A stretch of DNA of 46,192 nucleotides from Paludibacteraceae bacterium (lineage in GTDB: Bacteria; Bacteroidota; Bacteroidia; Bacteroidales; Paludibacteraceae). Numbering within the stretch: the stretch's first letter is position 1; every line of letters begins with the position of its first letter. The translations under genes and the position numbers were made by a program. The DNA lies in the NCBI GenBank assembly GCA_024399535.1, contig JAKSNU010000005.1:1-46192 (forward strand), given 5' to 3'. This document shows, in pieces, positions 8,943 through 18,703 of the stretch. Under the pieces are notes generated by a model that saw nothing but the letters and a program-made list of their open reading frames with translations, was not told the DNA's origin and searched no databases.

Positions 8943-9970
8943 AAGTTATTCAGTTCGTTTATTAGTTTTGTCACATCTTCTTCGTGTGTAGCCCAATCTG
9001 TTGCTATTCTCACTTGTGTTGTGTTTCCGTCAGGGTGGCACCAAGGGTCGAATATGAAGTTTGCCGACAGTTTATTCAATTGTTCATTAGTGAAAATAGG
9101 TAGTATTTGGTTGGTGGGTGAATCAATCAATAGTGGTATATTCTTGTTTTTTAGTGTTTCGCGAATGCGTTGTGCCTGCTGTATGGCGTGACGTGAATAG
9201 CGTTCGTAAGTGTCGCCTTGCATGAGAGCTTCGAATTGTGCTCCGAGCAGAAAACCCTTAGCCATCAAGGCTCCACGCTGTTTCATAATGTATCTGAAAT
9301 CTTTTTTCAGTGCAGGGTTGTTGATTACCAGTGCTTCGCCGAATAGTGCCCCCTGTTTTGTTCCACCTATGTAGAAAGCATCTGTCAGGAGTGTAAGGTC
9401 GTGCAATGTAAGGTCGTTTTCAGTTGCTGCCATAGCATATCCCAAACGTGCACCATCCATATATAGAGGTATGTCTTGACGTTTGCAAACCTCATGCAGT
9501 TCCTCCAATTCGTGTTTTGAATATATGGTTCCTACCTCTGTCGAATTTGAGATATACACCATTCCTGCTTTAACAATATGTTCGAAGTTTGGGTCGTTGA
9601 AATTGTCGGAAATGTATCTGTCTAATGTTGCTGCATTGATTTTACCATCTTCTGATTCAATGATAAGCACCTTGTGTCCAGTTGATTCTATTGCTCCAGT
9701 TTCGTGAACATTGATATGTCCTGTAGCAGCAGCGATGACTCCTTCGTGCGGACGTAAGACTGACGATATAAATGTGCAATTGGTTTGTGTTCCACCAACA
9801 AGGAAGTGAACGTCTGAATTTGTGCAATGACATTTCTGCTTCACGAGCTCTTTAGCTCTTGCAGTGATTTCGTCCTCAGAATAGCCAGGATATTGTCCAG
9901 AAGCATTTGCTATGGCATTCATCACCTCTTGGCAACCCGCTCTGGTGTAATCACATGTGAAATTTATCAT
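8939..9970 (-). CDS. ltaE: Low-specificity threonine aldolase (PLP-dependent)
   Basis: A 343-residue fold-type I PLP enzyme of the threonine aldolase/beta-eliminating lyase family, which cleaves threonine or allo-threonine to glycine and acetaldehyde. Recognisable parts are FTCDYTRAGC at the N-terminus, VGGTQTNC, HINVHETGAIESTGHK, the Asp in LYMDGARLGYA, and the PLP-lysine segment FYIGGTKQGALFGEA. The frame is open for 25 more codons upstream, but ATG 9970 is chosen because it overlaps the preceding stop as ATGA and starts the conserved domain. The related aminoacyl-lyase class cannot be fully excluded. Confidence 0.85.
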   Translation of the reverse strand: MINFTCDYTRAGCQEVMNAIANASGQYPGYSEDEITARAKELVKQKCHCTNSDVHFLVGGTQTNCTFISSVLRPHEGVIAAATGHINVHETGAIESTGHKVLIIESEDGKINAATLDRYISDNFNDPNFEHIVKAGMVYISNSTEVGTIYSKHELEELHEVCKRQDIPLYMDGARLGYAMAATENDLTLHDLTLLTDAFYIGGTKQGALFGEALVINNPALKKDFRYIMKQRGALMAKGFLLGAQFEALMQGDTYERYSRHAIQQAQRIRETLKNKNIPLLIDSPTNQILPIFTNEQLNKLSANFIFDPWCHPDGNTTQVRIATDWATHEEDVTKLINELNNL

Positions 9971-12609
9971 ATTTTCTTTTTGAATATTCTTATTATTTCT
10001 GGTATTATCAGAATAGCGGATGATCCAGCGATAATAATCATCCAATCTTTAAATGCCAATGGTACAACATCGAACATATTGCCGCCAATATTGACAATCA
10101 ATATTTGTCCTACTATTATGACAATTGTTGTTAGGATAAATCCTCGGCATTTCAAAATGTCGAATAAGGCAAAATGGTTGGTCATAAATGCTTTCGCATT
10201 GAATAGGTTCCAGAACTGCATGATGACGAACGTAGTGAAGAATAGCGACAATTCGTATGGTGACAGCAACCCATTTTGGTCTAAAACAGGATACGAAGTG
10301 AGCGATGTGACATCGTAATTTTTGAATAATATGAGAATTCCAGTCAGTAGTGCGAAAAACGTTCCTCCTATACCGAAAATCCTATTTGTCATATCGTTTG
10401 AGATTATTGAAGCATTGACATCCCTTGGCGCTTCGTACATCACCTCGTGTGATGGAGGGAGCGATGCAAGTGCCAATGCAGCAAAAGTATCCATAATGAG
10501 ATTTACCCATAGCATCTGCGTTACTGTCAACGGAGATTGTGTTCCGATGAAAGCACCTACCACAACAATAAGGCAAGCGACGACATTAATGGTCATTTGG
10601 AACATCACGAATCGTTGAATGTTTTTGTACAGCGACCTACCCCACATTACTGCGTTGGAGATACTCCCGAATGATGAGTCAAGTATCGTCATATCAGATG
10701 CCTCCTTAGCAACGGCAGTACCGTCGCCCATTGAAAGTCCGACATCAGCAGCATTCAATGCCGGTGCATCGTTTGTGCCATCGCCAGTCACTGCTACTAC
10801 GTTGTCCATTGATTTCAGCAACTTCACGAGACGTTGCTTGTCGTTAGGACGTGCGCGTGATAGCACTTTCAGTTTGCCTATTCTCATTTTCAACTCTTCA
10901 TCGCTCATATTGGCAAACTCTTTTCCTGTCATTATTGCGGTTTCATCGTCTTCTGGACCTATCACTCCGCATTGACGACCTATCTCGCGTGCTGTGCCCA
11001 CAACGTCGCCAGTTACAATCTTGACATCAATACCGGCTTCTTTACATATTCTCATTGCTCCTGGAACCTCATCTCGCACAGGATCTGAAATACCCATTGT
11101 TGCTATGAGTGTCAGTTCTTTTACGGCAATATTTCCGTCAACAAAAGCCATTTCGTTGTCGTCCAATATTTTGTATGCCAAGGCGAGTGTTCTCATAGCC
11201 TTGTTTTGCAGCGCAGTGAGAGTCGCTTGAACGTCAGCCAATTCGTCATTGTTGATGCTGCACATTGTCAATATTATTTCTGGTGCACCTTTTACGAACA
11301 ATGCGCGTTTGTTGTCTTCAAGTTTTACCACCGTGGCCATATATTTCAGATTGGTGTTGAACGGCAAACGGTCAATCAATTGATATTTTTGTCGGATATC
11401 TACATAGTTGACATTATTCTTGTTCATCCATAACAGGAGTGCTCCTTCCGTAGGATTGCCTATTGTCTTAACTTTTGTATTGTCTGAAAAATCGAGGTTG
11501 GCAGTTGTGTTGCATGCTATTGCTTCATAAATGCGTTGTTCTGCTCCTTGCAGTATGCGCCATTCGGCTACCTCCATCCTGTTTTTGGTGAGCGTTCCGG
11601 TTTTGTCTGTGCAAATGACTGTTATAGCGCCCATTGTCTCGCAAGCGTGCATTGTCCTTGGTAAGGTGTTTTCGCGCATAAGTTTCTTCATCGAGAATGC
11701 CAACGAGAGGTTTACGCTCATAGGTAGCCCTTCTGGCACGGCTACGACTATGAGTGTAACAGCTGTCATCACCGTGTCTAAGCAATATTTCACTGCCGAG
11801 AGCCAGTTGCCATCATATTCTTCACTTATCACGAAATAATTCAGTGTGCGTCCTACGATTATCAATGCGGCAAGCGAATACGAGATTATTGTAATTAGGT
11901 GTGCCAGGTTGTTAAGCTTTTCACCAAGTGGAGTTTGTTCTCCTTCAACCACTTGGGCAGCAGTGAATACCTTGCCACAATCAGTATTGTCGCCAACGGC
12001 AAACACCTGTGCCGTACAGTATCCATCGATTATCGTGCAACCTTTCATTATGTGGTTGTAAGGGTATGTAGTCTCAGGTCTTCCTTCGGGATGAGGGTCA
12101 ACGAATTTATCGCATTTCAGTTCTCCTGTCAGCGATGATTCATCGACTACGAGATTGAATGACTCCAGTATAGTGCAATCTGCAGGAATCTCCTCTCCAG
12201 TTTCCAAAAGCACAATATCGTCAACTACAATATCTTTACGAGGAACTTGAGATACATTGCCGTTTCTGATTACTTTGACCGGGGTCTCATCGTTTACTTC
12301 GTTCAGCGATTGGAAAGTCTTCTCGTTCTTTTGTTCCAATACGAACCCTATCAGTGTCGCCAATATAATGGCAGCAAAAATTCCAGCAGGTTCGAAAAAC
12401 ACTGATATGTCCTCTTCGGTGAATGCGAATTGGTATATAGATATACATATTGATAATCCCAATGCTACGAGCAGGATTGTGATTATCGGGTCCTTGAAAC
12501 ATTCGAAAAACTTTTTTAATGCTGATTCCTTTTTCGGCGGTGTCAGCACATTCGAACCGTGAGTCTCTCGGCTGACGATTACTTCATGATCTGTTAATCC
12601 TTTATACAT
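9967..12609 (-). CDS. Calcium-translocating P-type ATPase (P2B/PMCA-like)
   Basis: An 880-residue P2-type cation ATPase. The N-terminal hydrophobic pair (about 42-63 and 76-92) is followed by the actuator domain with TGEL (161-164), the ion-site helix with VAVPEGLPMS (290-298), the phosphorylation motif DKTGTLTK (Asp335), the nucleotide domain with KGAPE, the TGDGTNDAPAL hinge motif, and six C-terminal helices including NLIMDTFAALALA. Full length, no regulatory tail. PEGLP together with the NLIMDT helix fits Ca2+ export. Its stop overlaps the aldolase start; the thioesterase gene ends 7 bases upstream, so it lies inside the operon. Confidence 0.92.
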   Translation of the reverse strand: MYKGLTDHEVIVSRETHGSNVLTPPKKESALKKFFECFKDPIITILLVALGLSICISIYQFAFTEEDISVFFEPAGIFAAIILATLIGFVLEQKNEKTFQSLNEVNDETPVKVIRNGNVSQVPRKDIVVDDIVLLETGEEIPADCTILESFNLVVDESSLTGELKCDKFVDPHPEGRPETTYPYNHIMKGCTIIDGYCTAQVFAVGDNTDCGKVFTAAQVVEGEQTPLGEKLNNLAHLITIISYSLAALIIVGRTLNYFVISEEYDGNWLSAVKYCLDTVMTAVTLIVVAVPEGLPMSVNLSLAFSMKKLMRENTLPRTMHACETMGAITVICTDKTGTLTKNRMEVAEWRILQGAEQRIYEAIACNTTANLDFSDNTKVKTIGNPTEGALLLWMNKNNVNYVDIRQKYQLIDRLPFNTNLKYMATVVKLEDNKRALFVKGAPEIILTMCSINNDELADVQATLTALQNKAMRTLALAYKILDDNEMAFVDGNIAVKELTLIATMGISDPVRDEVPGAMRICKEAGIDVKIVTGDVVGTAREIGRQCGVIGPEDDETAIMTGKEFANMSDEELKMRIGKLKVLSRARPNDKQRLVKLLKSMDNVVAVTGDGTNDAPALNAADVGLSMGDGTAVAKEASDMTILDSSFGSISNAVMWGRSLYKNIQRFVMFQMTINVVACLIVVVGAFIGTQSPLTVTQMLWVNLIMDTFAALALASLPPSHEVMYEAPRDVNASIISNDMTNRIFGIGGTFFALLTGILILFKNYDVTSLTSYPVLDQNGLLSPYELSLFFTTFVIMQFWNLFNAKAFMTNHFALFDILKCRGFILTTIVIIVGQILIVNIGGNMFDVVPLAFKDWMIIIAGSSAILIIPEIIRIFKKKI

Positions 12610-12616
12610 AATTTGA

Positions 12617-13339
12617 TTATTTTGTCAAAATAGCTGACGTACACAGGTCGTCAGTGCTGTTGTAAATAAGTACTTGTATGTTTTCTTGATCAATAGGTGT
12701 ATATTTCACCTTGAGGCATTCGCCGAAACGTACTTCTCGCGAATAACTCACTTGAATATTTTTAAACGATGGTACGCATTCTTTGCCAAAGGCATTGGTT
12801 ATTATTTGCATGTATCTTGCCGAATTGCAATGTCCGTTTTGGTCTATGTCAGCATATTGGATTGTATAAGAATATTCACCTGTAGTTGTTTTTTTGTCAG
12901 GGTGTTTTAACGTTGAGAATTGAATCTTTTCGCCATCCACATATTTTGTGAACTGCTCTCTATCAAATAGGTTTACATTTTCTCTGGTTTTGAGGTCAAT
13001 GATTGCCCATACTGACCTACAAACTCCGATCAATTTATGTTGTCCGTTTGTGATTCTCCATAATCTGAAGTTTCGTGTCGAGAACGAAAAATAGTTTCTT
13101 TCAATCCAGGTCTCTACCTCTATATCGTCTTTCAGTTTCGGGTAATCGTCCATTGCTACCTGAAATCGTGCGAGTACCCACGATTTCCCTTCTCTGTTCA
13201 GGTCGGGTATTCCGAATCCGCAATCGTCGGCTGCACGACATGCGATATTCAGTATCTGTTCTTCCAGAATATAAGGTTTTATTTTGCACTCAATATCCAC
13301 ATCAGCATAGTGAACATGAAAAGTATATCTCTGTTTCAT
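12617..13339 (-). CDS. Acyl-ACP thioesterase (FatA/FatB-like, double hotdog)
   Basis: A 240-residue thioesterase that releases fatty acids from acyl carrier protein. The first hotdog domain contains YHVHYADVD-like and [14 protein letters not shown] (about 52-65), and [17 protein letters not shown]; the second begins near [21 protein letters not shown], the second hotdog catalytic region with an Asn-Gly-His core. The bacterial family is usually about 240-250 residues. Its start overlaps the prfA stop as ATGA (13336-13339). Its role in lipid supply for the envelope is inference. Confidence 0.88.
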   Translation of the reverse strand: MKQRYTFHVHYADVDIECKIKPYILEEQILNIACRAADDCGFGIPDLNREGKSWVLARFQVAMDDYPKLKDDIEVETWIERNYFSFSTRNFRLWRITNGQHKLIGVCRSVWAIIDLKTRENVNLFDREQFTKYVDGEKIQFSTLKHPDKKTTTGEYSYTIQYADIDQNGHCNSARYMQIITNAFGKECVPSFKNIQVSYSREVRFGECLKVKYTPIDQENIQVLIYNSTDDLCTSAILTK

Positions 13340-14409
13340 AGTTTGTTGATATTTTCTGCCATATTCAATGCGTCAATCATCACTTGAATGTTTCCGTTCA
13401 TGAAATCGTCCATTGAATGTAGCGTGAGTCCTATTCTGTGATCGGTTATGCGGTCTTGTGGGAAATTATATGTACGTATCTTTGCAGAGCGGTCGCCTGT
13501 CGAAACCAGCGTACGACGTTTTTCGGTTATAGCGTCATTATGTTCCTGCATTGCCATATCATACAATTTGTTACGTAGCATTTGTAGTGCTAATTCCCGG
13601 TTTTCGGTCTGTTTCCTTGTTATTTGGCATTGTATCATTATGCCAGTTGGTTTGTGGTATAGTTGCACTTTGGTTTCAACCTTGTTGACGTTTTGTCCTC
13701 CAGCTCCTGACGATCTCGCAGTTTGCCATTCGAGGTCAGCGGGATTTATTTGTACATCCACTTCGTCAGCCTCTGGCAATACGGCAACGGTAGCAGCTGA
13801 AGTGTGTATTCTTCCTTGAGTCTCGGTGACTGGTATTCGTTGAACACGATGTACTCCCGATTCGTATTTTAATATTCCGTAAGCCCCTTCAGTGTCTGAC
13901 GATACATTGAATATCACCTCTTTGTATCCACCGACGGTACCTTCGGTGAACGAAACTATTTCGGTTTTCAGTTTGCGTAATTCGCAATATTTGGTGTACA
14001 TCCTGAACAAGTCGCCAGCGAATAATGATGCTTCGTCTCCTCCAGTTCCTGCGCGAATCTCAACGGTACAATTTTTTGCATCTTCTGGATCTTGTGGGAT
14101 GAGGGCTGTTCTCAGACGTTCCTCTGTATCTGGCAGAAGCGCTTCCTTTTCGTCCAATTCAGCCTTTGCTAACTCTTTAAGTTCTTCGTCATCAGTGTTA
14201 AATACGATGTCCTTTGCGTCCTGTATTTCTTTGGTCAGAGTGTTGTATTCGTCTCTGACGGCTATGATTTTTTCGAGTGAGGCATACTCTTTGTTGAGTT
14301 TCACATATCTTGATTGGTCAGCAATGATTGCTGGGTCGGTAATCATAACCTTCAGTTCCTCGAATCGTGCGCTGAGTGTTTCTAATTGTCCTAATAATTT
14401 ATCGTTCAT
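13336..14409 (-). CDS. prfA: Peptide chain release factor 1
   Basis: A 357-residue class I release factor that reads UAA and UAG and triggers peptide release. The anticodon-like tripeptide is PVT at 193-195 (PxT, the RF1 type rather than the SPF of RF2), followed by [18 protein letters not shown]. The catalytic GGQ is at 237-239 within [14 protein letters not shown]. Helical N-terminal domain and C-terminal domain are complete. Being essential, its place inside an operon that begins with surface-polysaccharide genes is striking: 12 bases separate it from the PCMD gene, and it overlaps the thioesterase start. A separate internal promoter is likely, but I could not identify one. Confidence 0.97.
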   Translation of the reverse strand: MNDKLLGQLETLSARFEELKVMITDPAIIADQSRYVKLNKEYASLEKIIAVRDEYNTLTKEIQDAKDIVFNTDDEELKELAKAELDEKEALLPDTEERLRTALIPQDPEDAKNCTVEIRAGTGGDEASLFAGDLFRMYTKYCELRKLKTEIVSFTEGTVGGYKEVIFNVSSDTEGAYGILKYESGVHRVQRIPVTETQGRIHTSAATVAVLPEADEVDVQINPADLEWQTARSSGAGGQNVNKVETKVQLYHKPTGIMIQCQITRKQTENRELALQMLRNKLYDMAMQEHNDAITEKRRTLVSTGDRSAKIRTYNFPQDRITDHRIGLTLHSMDDFMNGNIQVMIDALNMAENINKL

Positions 14410-14421
14410 GCTTTTACAAAA

Positions 14422-15390
14422 TCAATAAATCCATTTCACGTTGTCTATCCAGAATGTGTTCCCTGGATAACCGTAGAATGCAGGGTAGCATCCTCCTGTT
14501 ATCATCAATATTACGTGGGTTGGTGTCTCGTCAGCATCTGCCCACCCAACTTCGTCAATTCTCTCCATTTTCCCTTTGGAATTCAGTGCTTTGAACTGTC
14601 CTCCGTCTGGGAAAAGTCCCATATATTTCTTGAACCAAGGTTCTTTGCTGATGTCGCCATAATGTATGTCGAGTCTGTAGTTGTTCACCCATTGTGGAAC
14701 TGATTGGCTGAACCTTACGCGAGCTGTTCCTACACGTTTGGCTTTAATATGTCCGTCATTGTCTTCCCATCGTTTTTGTAGGAACACGTAAACTTCTGGT
14801 TCGTCATGACCATCAAACCATTTCTTTTTGCCGAATCCCGTAGCTTTCAGTACTTTATGTTCGCTGCCTATCTTAGCTTTGAAGTCGAACATCAATGCTT
14901 TTGGCTTTTCGGTGAAAGGTATTCCGACATTTATCGAAGCGTAAGGATCGGAAGCAGATTTCACTGGTTCAAGCACACTCCCGAGGAACATTGACCCTGC
15001 GACACATACCTCTATGTCTATGCAGCCCAATACTTTGACCGTCACTATTTTAGTGTCTAATCTTGCGCACCATCCGTTGCCTCTTCTCTCTGGTTGAGTG
15101 GAATTTGCAGCCTTATCAATTCCTGCCGGCGACGCATATGCGTTCGAAATTCCCCAAATTGTCTTTTTGAAGTTGTATGCTTTGTTTGTCCTAATGGTGT
15201 CTGTTGGTCCGAGATTATATAGTGTTTGCACTTTGCCTCCGAGCAGGGCAGACTCTTTGATGTACCTCACGCACCAATTTTCCATATCTCCCCACTTGAC
15301 GGGAACTGATTTTTCCCCACTCTGCAATTGTCCATAAACTGAAACAAATGAGCAGATTGTCAATAATGAAAAAAGATATATTTTTCTCAT
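14422..15390 (-). CDS. Exported PCMD-domain protein (putative carbohydrate metabolism)
   Basis: A 322-residue exported protein with a Sec signal peptide (MRKIYLFSLLTICSFVSVYG). The body resembles the Bacteroidota PCMD family (putative carbohydrate metabolism domain), a beta-sandwich often found with glycan-utilisation proteins: the features are the central ALMFDFKAK strand, the Asp/Glu-rich EVYVFLQKRWEDNDGH, and the C-terminal THVILMITGGCYPAFYGYPGNTFWIDNVKW. Start chosen at 15390 because it gives a clean signal peptide and an ATGA overlap with the SDR gene; an ATG nine codons upstream is less likely. It may bind or process glycan at the cell surface. Function is not established. Confidence 0.75.
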   Translation of the reverse strand: MRKIYLFSLLTICSFVSVYGQLQSGEKSVPVKWGDMENWCVRYIKESALLGGKVQTLYNLGPTDTIRTNKAYNFKKTIWGISNAYASPAGIDKAANSTQPERRGNGWCARLDTKIVTVKVLGCIDIEVCVAGSMFLGSVLEPVKSASDPYASINVGIPFTEKPKALMFDFKAKIGSEHKVLKATGFGKKKWFDGHDEPEVYVFLQKRWEDNDGHIKAKRVGTARVRFSQSVPQWVNNYRLDIHYGDISKEPWFKKYMGLFPDGGQFKALNSKGKMERIDEVGWADADETPTHVILMITGGCYPAFYGYPGNTFWIDNVKWIY

Positions 15391-16883
15391 GACCATGATT
15401 TCAAATCGCCTTCCCATCCTTGTAGTATTTCTTCTGGATAAACTCTTGACTCTTCTCCGTTATGGAGCGGTTCCCATACTTGAGCGAAGAATGGGTTGCC
15501 TTTTGCAATCTCACCGTAGTTCCATGGCGAAGGCAGACATTCAGGGCACCAATGTCCACCGAGCAACACCAATACTGGCGAAGCCTTGAATTTGTGTCCG
15601 AATTGGCATTCCCACTCCAATGGAGTTCTCCAGTCACCTTTTGTCATTGTCTCGCTCAAGCATTTTCCACCACGGAAAGCTGCAGCTTGTTGCATATCTT
15701 CAATCGTCCATTCGTCTCTTGATTTTGATTCGTCAAATCCGTGGTCTAAATGTCGTACGTTATCCGATGGCCGGCTGATGTCAACCTTGTCCCACGATGT
15801 CCCGATAGCTTGCCATTTTTCTTTCGAACCATAGTATGCTGTTATTCTGTTCTCCTCGTTATTCTCAATCCACCATTGTGTTCCCCATTTCTCTTTGTGT
15901 GCCAATGGTTTGAGCACCATTTTGAATAGGAATGGAGGGCAAAGTCTTGCCAGATGGTAGAACCAAGGCACTTGTCGTCCCATTCTTTTGAAATACTCTT
16001 TCACTGGCAGGTTTTCGCGGAAATGCAGATAATCTTCGAGCACTTGCGAGTCCTCATACCATTGCCCATGGAAATTGCGAAGAACAAACCAGTTAGGGTC
16101 GAAACATTTCTCTGGGTCGGGCGCACCTATTGTATTGAGCAGCAGTTTTTCGAACTCATAATTCGACAATCTGTATTCAGGACCAGAGCCGATGTTGTAG
16201 AACCTGCACCAGAATTCTTCAGGCACGTTTTCTTCGCAAAGGTTAGCCATCAGACGTCCTGAATCTTCGATAGTTGCCCATTCCAGCACACCTCTCAGAG
16301 GGACATGGAACATTATAGGGTCGAAGTTTTTCAATATTCCAGCATATAAAATTCCTGATTGTCGAAGTGAAACCCAATGTTTAATACCTGATTCAACGAA
16401 TATCCTTTCGGCGATAGTTTTAGATATTGCATAGTGGTCATATACCGAAATTGAAATTGGGTCGCCTGTTCTTCCCCAATGAATAGGTTCGTTGCGATCC
16501 GAAGTCTGAGCCACTGTTCCGATGTAGCATACTTTAATCTCGTCTTTGTTTGGTTGAGCTAAAACAGCTTTTACGATGTTTTTTGCAGCTGTGGTGTTTA
16601 CCTTACGTGTCTTGTTTGGATAATAGTCCGTAGCTGGCGACACCAATCCTCCGACATGTAACACGTAGTCTGCACCTTCTACTCCGCGTGCGACATCTTC
16701 ATAATTCATAAGGTCTCCCCATACGACTGTTATTTTATCTATATATGGTGCTAATAATTTTCTGTTTTTCTTGCTATCGCGAGCTAATACTGTGAGGGCG
16801 AATCTGTCGCGTCTTCCCATGAATTCTTTCATAGTGGCGAATCCCATGTTTCCTGTAGCTCCTGTAAGAAATACCTTTTTCAT
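15387..16883 (-). CDS. NAD-dependent epimerase/dehydratase-like SDR fused to C-terminal zinc-ribbon domain
   Basis: A 498-residue protein. Residues 1 to about 300 form an extended short-chain dehydrogenase with the NAD(P) motif TGATGNMG (7-14) and the YxxxK pair Y151/K155, so it probably acts on a nucleotide sugar or an isoprenoid-like substrate. A helical region (300-380) follows. The last 110 residues form a separate domain whose Cys/His pattern suggests a treble-clef or zinc ribbon: C408, WEC (426), GH (430), and WCPEC (446/449). Such a zinc module is not part of ordinary SDRs. The gene is 23 bases from the sugar-phosphate transferase and coupled to the PCMD gene by ATGA. Substrate unknown. 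Confidence 0.8.
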   Translation of the reverse strand: MKKVFLTGATGNMGFATMKEFMGRRDRFALTVLARDSKKNRKLLAPYIDKITVVWGDLMNYEDVARGVEGADYVLHVGGLVSPATDYYPNKTRKVNTTAAKNIVKAVLAQPNKDEIKVCYIGTVAQTSDRNEPIHWGRTGDPISISVYDHYAISKTIAERIFVESGIKHWVSLRQSGILYAGILKNFDPIMFHVPLRGVLEWATIEDSGRLMANLCEENVPEEFWCRFYNIGSGPEYRLSNYEFEKLLLNTIGAPDPEKCFDPNWFVLRNFHGQWYEDSQVLEDYLHFRENLPVKEYFKRMGRQVPWFYHLARLCPPFLFKMVLKPLAHKEKWGTQWWIENNEENRITAYYGSKEKWQAIGTSWDKVDISRPSDNVRHLDHGFDESKSRDEWTIEDMQQAAAFRGGKCLSETMTKGDWRTPLEWECQFGHKFKASPVLVLLGGHWCPECLPSPWNYGEIAKGNPFFAQVWEPLHNGEESRVYPEEILQGWEGDLKSWS

Positions 16884-16906
16884 ATTTTCCTAATTTATAT
16901 CTCAGC

Positions 16907-17494
16907 CTATTTTATTATGGCTGAAAATGTTTTGAATATTATTTTAATATCGTTCCAAATTGTGTTGTGACGGACGTATTCGAGGTTCATTGCGAGCTTC
17001 TCCTGCATAATATTTTCGATATAGAACTTCTCGGGGTCGTCAGCCTTTCCGAGTATTTCGCTTTCGTCTCTGAAACGTATTGATGCAGGGTCGGTGATAC
17101 CCGGCCTTATGCTCAGCACCTCCATCTGTTCTTCAGTCCAATAGTTTACGTAGTAGCGCACCTCTGGTCTTGGTCCTACAAACGACATATCTCCAATCAG
17201 CACGTTTATCAATTGTGGAATTTCATCGAGTTTGTATTTTCTGATGACTTTTCCAGAACGTGTGACTCGTTGTTCCTCGTTTCCTATTGAGATTAGACTT
17301 CCTTTGTCAGCTCCGACTATCATCGACCGGAACTTGAATATCTCGAAATCTTTGTTTCCCTGTCCGACTCTGATTTGTTTGTAGAATACAGGTCCTTTCG
17401 AGTCAAGTTTTATCCATATTGCAATTATTGCGAACATTGGCGTTAGAATCAGTAGTCCGATTGCCGATGCTGCGATGTCAAACGCTCTTTTCAT
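16907..17494 (-). CDS. Initiating sugar-phosphate transferase (small monotopic PGT, PglC/WcaJ-like)
   Basis: A 195-residue bacterial sugar transferase that starts repeat-unit assembly by moving a sugar-1-phosphate to undecaprenyl phosphate. It has the re-entrant N-terminal helix (FDIAASAIGLLILTPMFAIIAIWIKLDS), GPVFYKQIRVGQ, the FKFRSM motif, the catalytic Asp-Glu in KLDEIPQLINVL, and SFVGPRPE. The length is that of the minimal PglC-type class, lacking the extra TM domain of WbaP. Its start overlaps the DegT aminotransferase stop as ATGA. It is probably the first committed step of the polymer coded by this locus; the sugar is likely a diacetamido or amino sugar, which is inference. Confidence 0.93.
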   Translation of the reverse strand: MKRAFDIAASAIGLLILTPMFAIIAIWIKLDSKGPVFYKQIRVGQGNKDFEIFKFRSMIVGADKGSLISIGNEEQRVTRSGKVIRKYKLDEIPQLINVLIGDMSFVGPRPEVRYYVNYWTEEQMEVLSIRPGITDPASIRFRDESEILGKADDPEKFYIENIMQEKLAMNLEYVRHNTIWNDIKIIFKTFSAIIK

Positions 17495-18699
17495 ATACTT
17501 TTCATTACCTCAATGAAATTCTCAATTATATATTGTAGATCCTCTTCTGTCAACTTTGTGTATAAAGGCAATGTTATTTCGTTTTCAAACAGATGGTATG
17601 CGTTAGGATAGTCTTTTATATCGAATCCCATTTTCTTGTAAGCTGTCATCATTGGCAGAGGTTTGTAATGCACGTTGCATGCAATACCTCTATCTCCCAT
17701 CATCTCTATCACCTTGTTTCTCTCTTCCCAACTTTTCCCGTTGAGTCTCACCATATATAGGTGTCCTGACGATTTGAAATCCTTGCCTGTGTGTTGCATG
17801 ATATTGACGTTCAGCCCTTTGAATGCCTTGTTGTATTTTTCTATCATTGCGTGGCGTTTTTTCGTCATCTCAGCGTATCGCTTGAGTTGTGCCAATCCTA
17901 TACCCGCAGTGATATCTGTCATATTGCATTTATACCAAGGTCCTATGACGTCATATTCCCACGAGCCTGCATGTGATTTTGCCAAAGCGTCTTTGCTTTG
18001 TCCGTGTAATGAATATAGCTGGCATTGTCTGTATAAGTCCTCAGAATCCATACCTGGGAACTCTCGCCATGTCAATGCACCACCTTCAGCAGTCGTCAGG
18101 TTTTTTACGGCATGGAACGAGAAAGCAGTGAAATCGGCAATTGATCCGCACATCTTTCCGTATCTCATAGCTCCGAAAGCGTGGGCTGCATCTGCCAATA
18201 CTGCTACTCTTCCGAAGAATCTCTGCACGTCGGTCTTGGCGCGGAATAGTTTTCGCTGTCTTTCCACTATTTCGAATATCTTGTTATAATCAGCCACAAC
18301 TCCGCCGAGATCAACTGGTATTATCACTTTGGTTCGTGGTGTTATTGCTTTTTCCAGTTGCTCGTAATCCATCTCAACGCTATTTGTTTGCGAATCGACC
18401 ATCACGATTTTGGCTTTTACGTGGTCCACTACCGAAGCAGAAGCTGTGAATGTATATGCAGGTACTATGACTTCATCTCCCTTTGTGACGCCAATCAACT
18501 TCAGCGCCATTTCCAATGCGGCGGTTGCCGAACTGAGACATACAGTTTTGTTGGTTCCGCAAAACTCGGCAATCTTTTTTTCAAACTCCTTCGTCTTTGG
18601 TCCGGTTGTTATCCATCCGCTGAGAATAGCCTCTTTCACCATTTCTACTTCTTCTGCTCCCATGTCTGGAGGCGAGAAGCTTATTTTCTTGTATTCCAT
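17491..18699 (-). CDS. DegT/DnrJ/EryC1/StrS-family sugar aminotransferase
   Basis: A 402-residue PLP enzyme that aminates a keto nucleotide sugar. The PLP-phosphate region is SSATAALEMAL (56-66), the Asp contacting the pyridine ring is in ADAAHAFGA (D170), and the Schiff-base lysine is K199 in SFHAVKNLTTAEGGAL. It carries an insertion around 141-163 (VERQRKLFRAKTDVQR) seen in some 4-aminotransferases. A likely substrate is the 4-keto-6-deoxy sugar made by RfbA/RfbB at the head of the operon. It sits 4 bases after the beta-helix gene and is coupled to the PGT gene. Confidence 0.88.
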   Translation of the reverse strand: MEYKKISFSPPDMGAEEVEMVKEAILSGWITTGPKTKEFEKKIAEFCGTNKTVCLSSATAALEMALKLIGVTKGDEVIVPAYTFTASASVVDHVKAKIVMVDSQTNSVEMDYEQLEKAITPRTKVIIPVDLGGVVADYNKIFEIVERQRKLFRAKTDVQRFFGRVAVLADAAHAFGAMRYGKMCGSIADFTAFSFHAVKNLTTAEGGALTWREFPGMDSEDLYRQCQLYSLHGQSKDALAKSHAGSWEYDVIGPWYKCNMTDITAGIGLAQLKRYAEMTKKRHAMIEKYNKAFKGLNVNIMQHTGKDFKSSGHLYMVRLNGKSWEERNKVIEMMGDRGIACNVHYKPLPMMTAYKKMGFDIKDYPNAYHLFENEITLPLYTKLTEEDLQYIIENFIEVMKSI

Positions 18700-18703
18700 T
18701 ATA

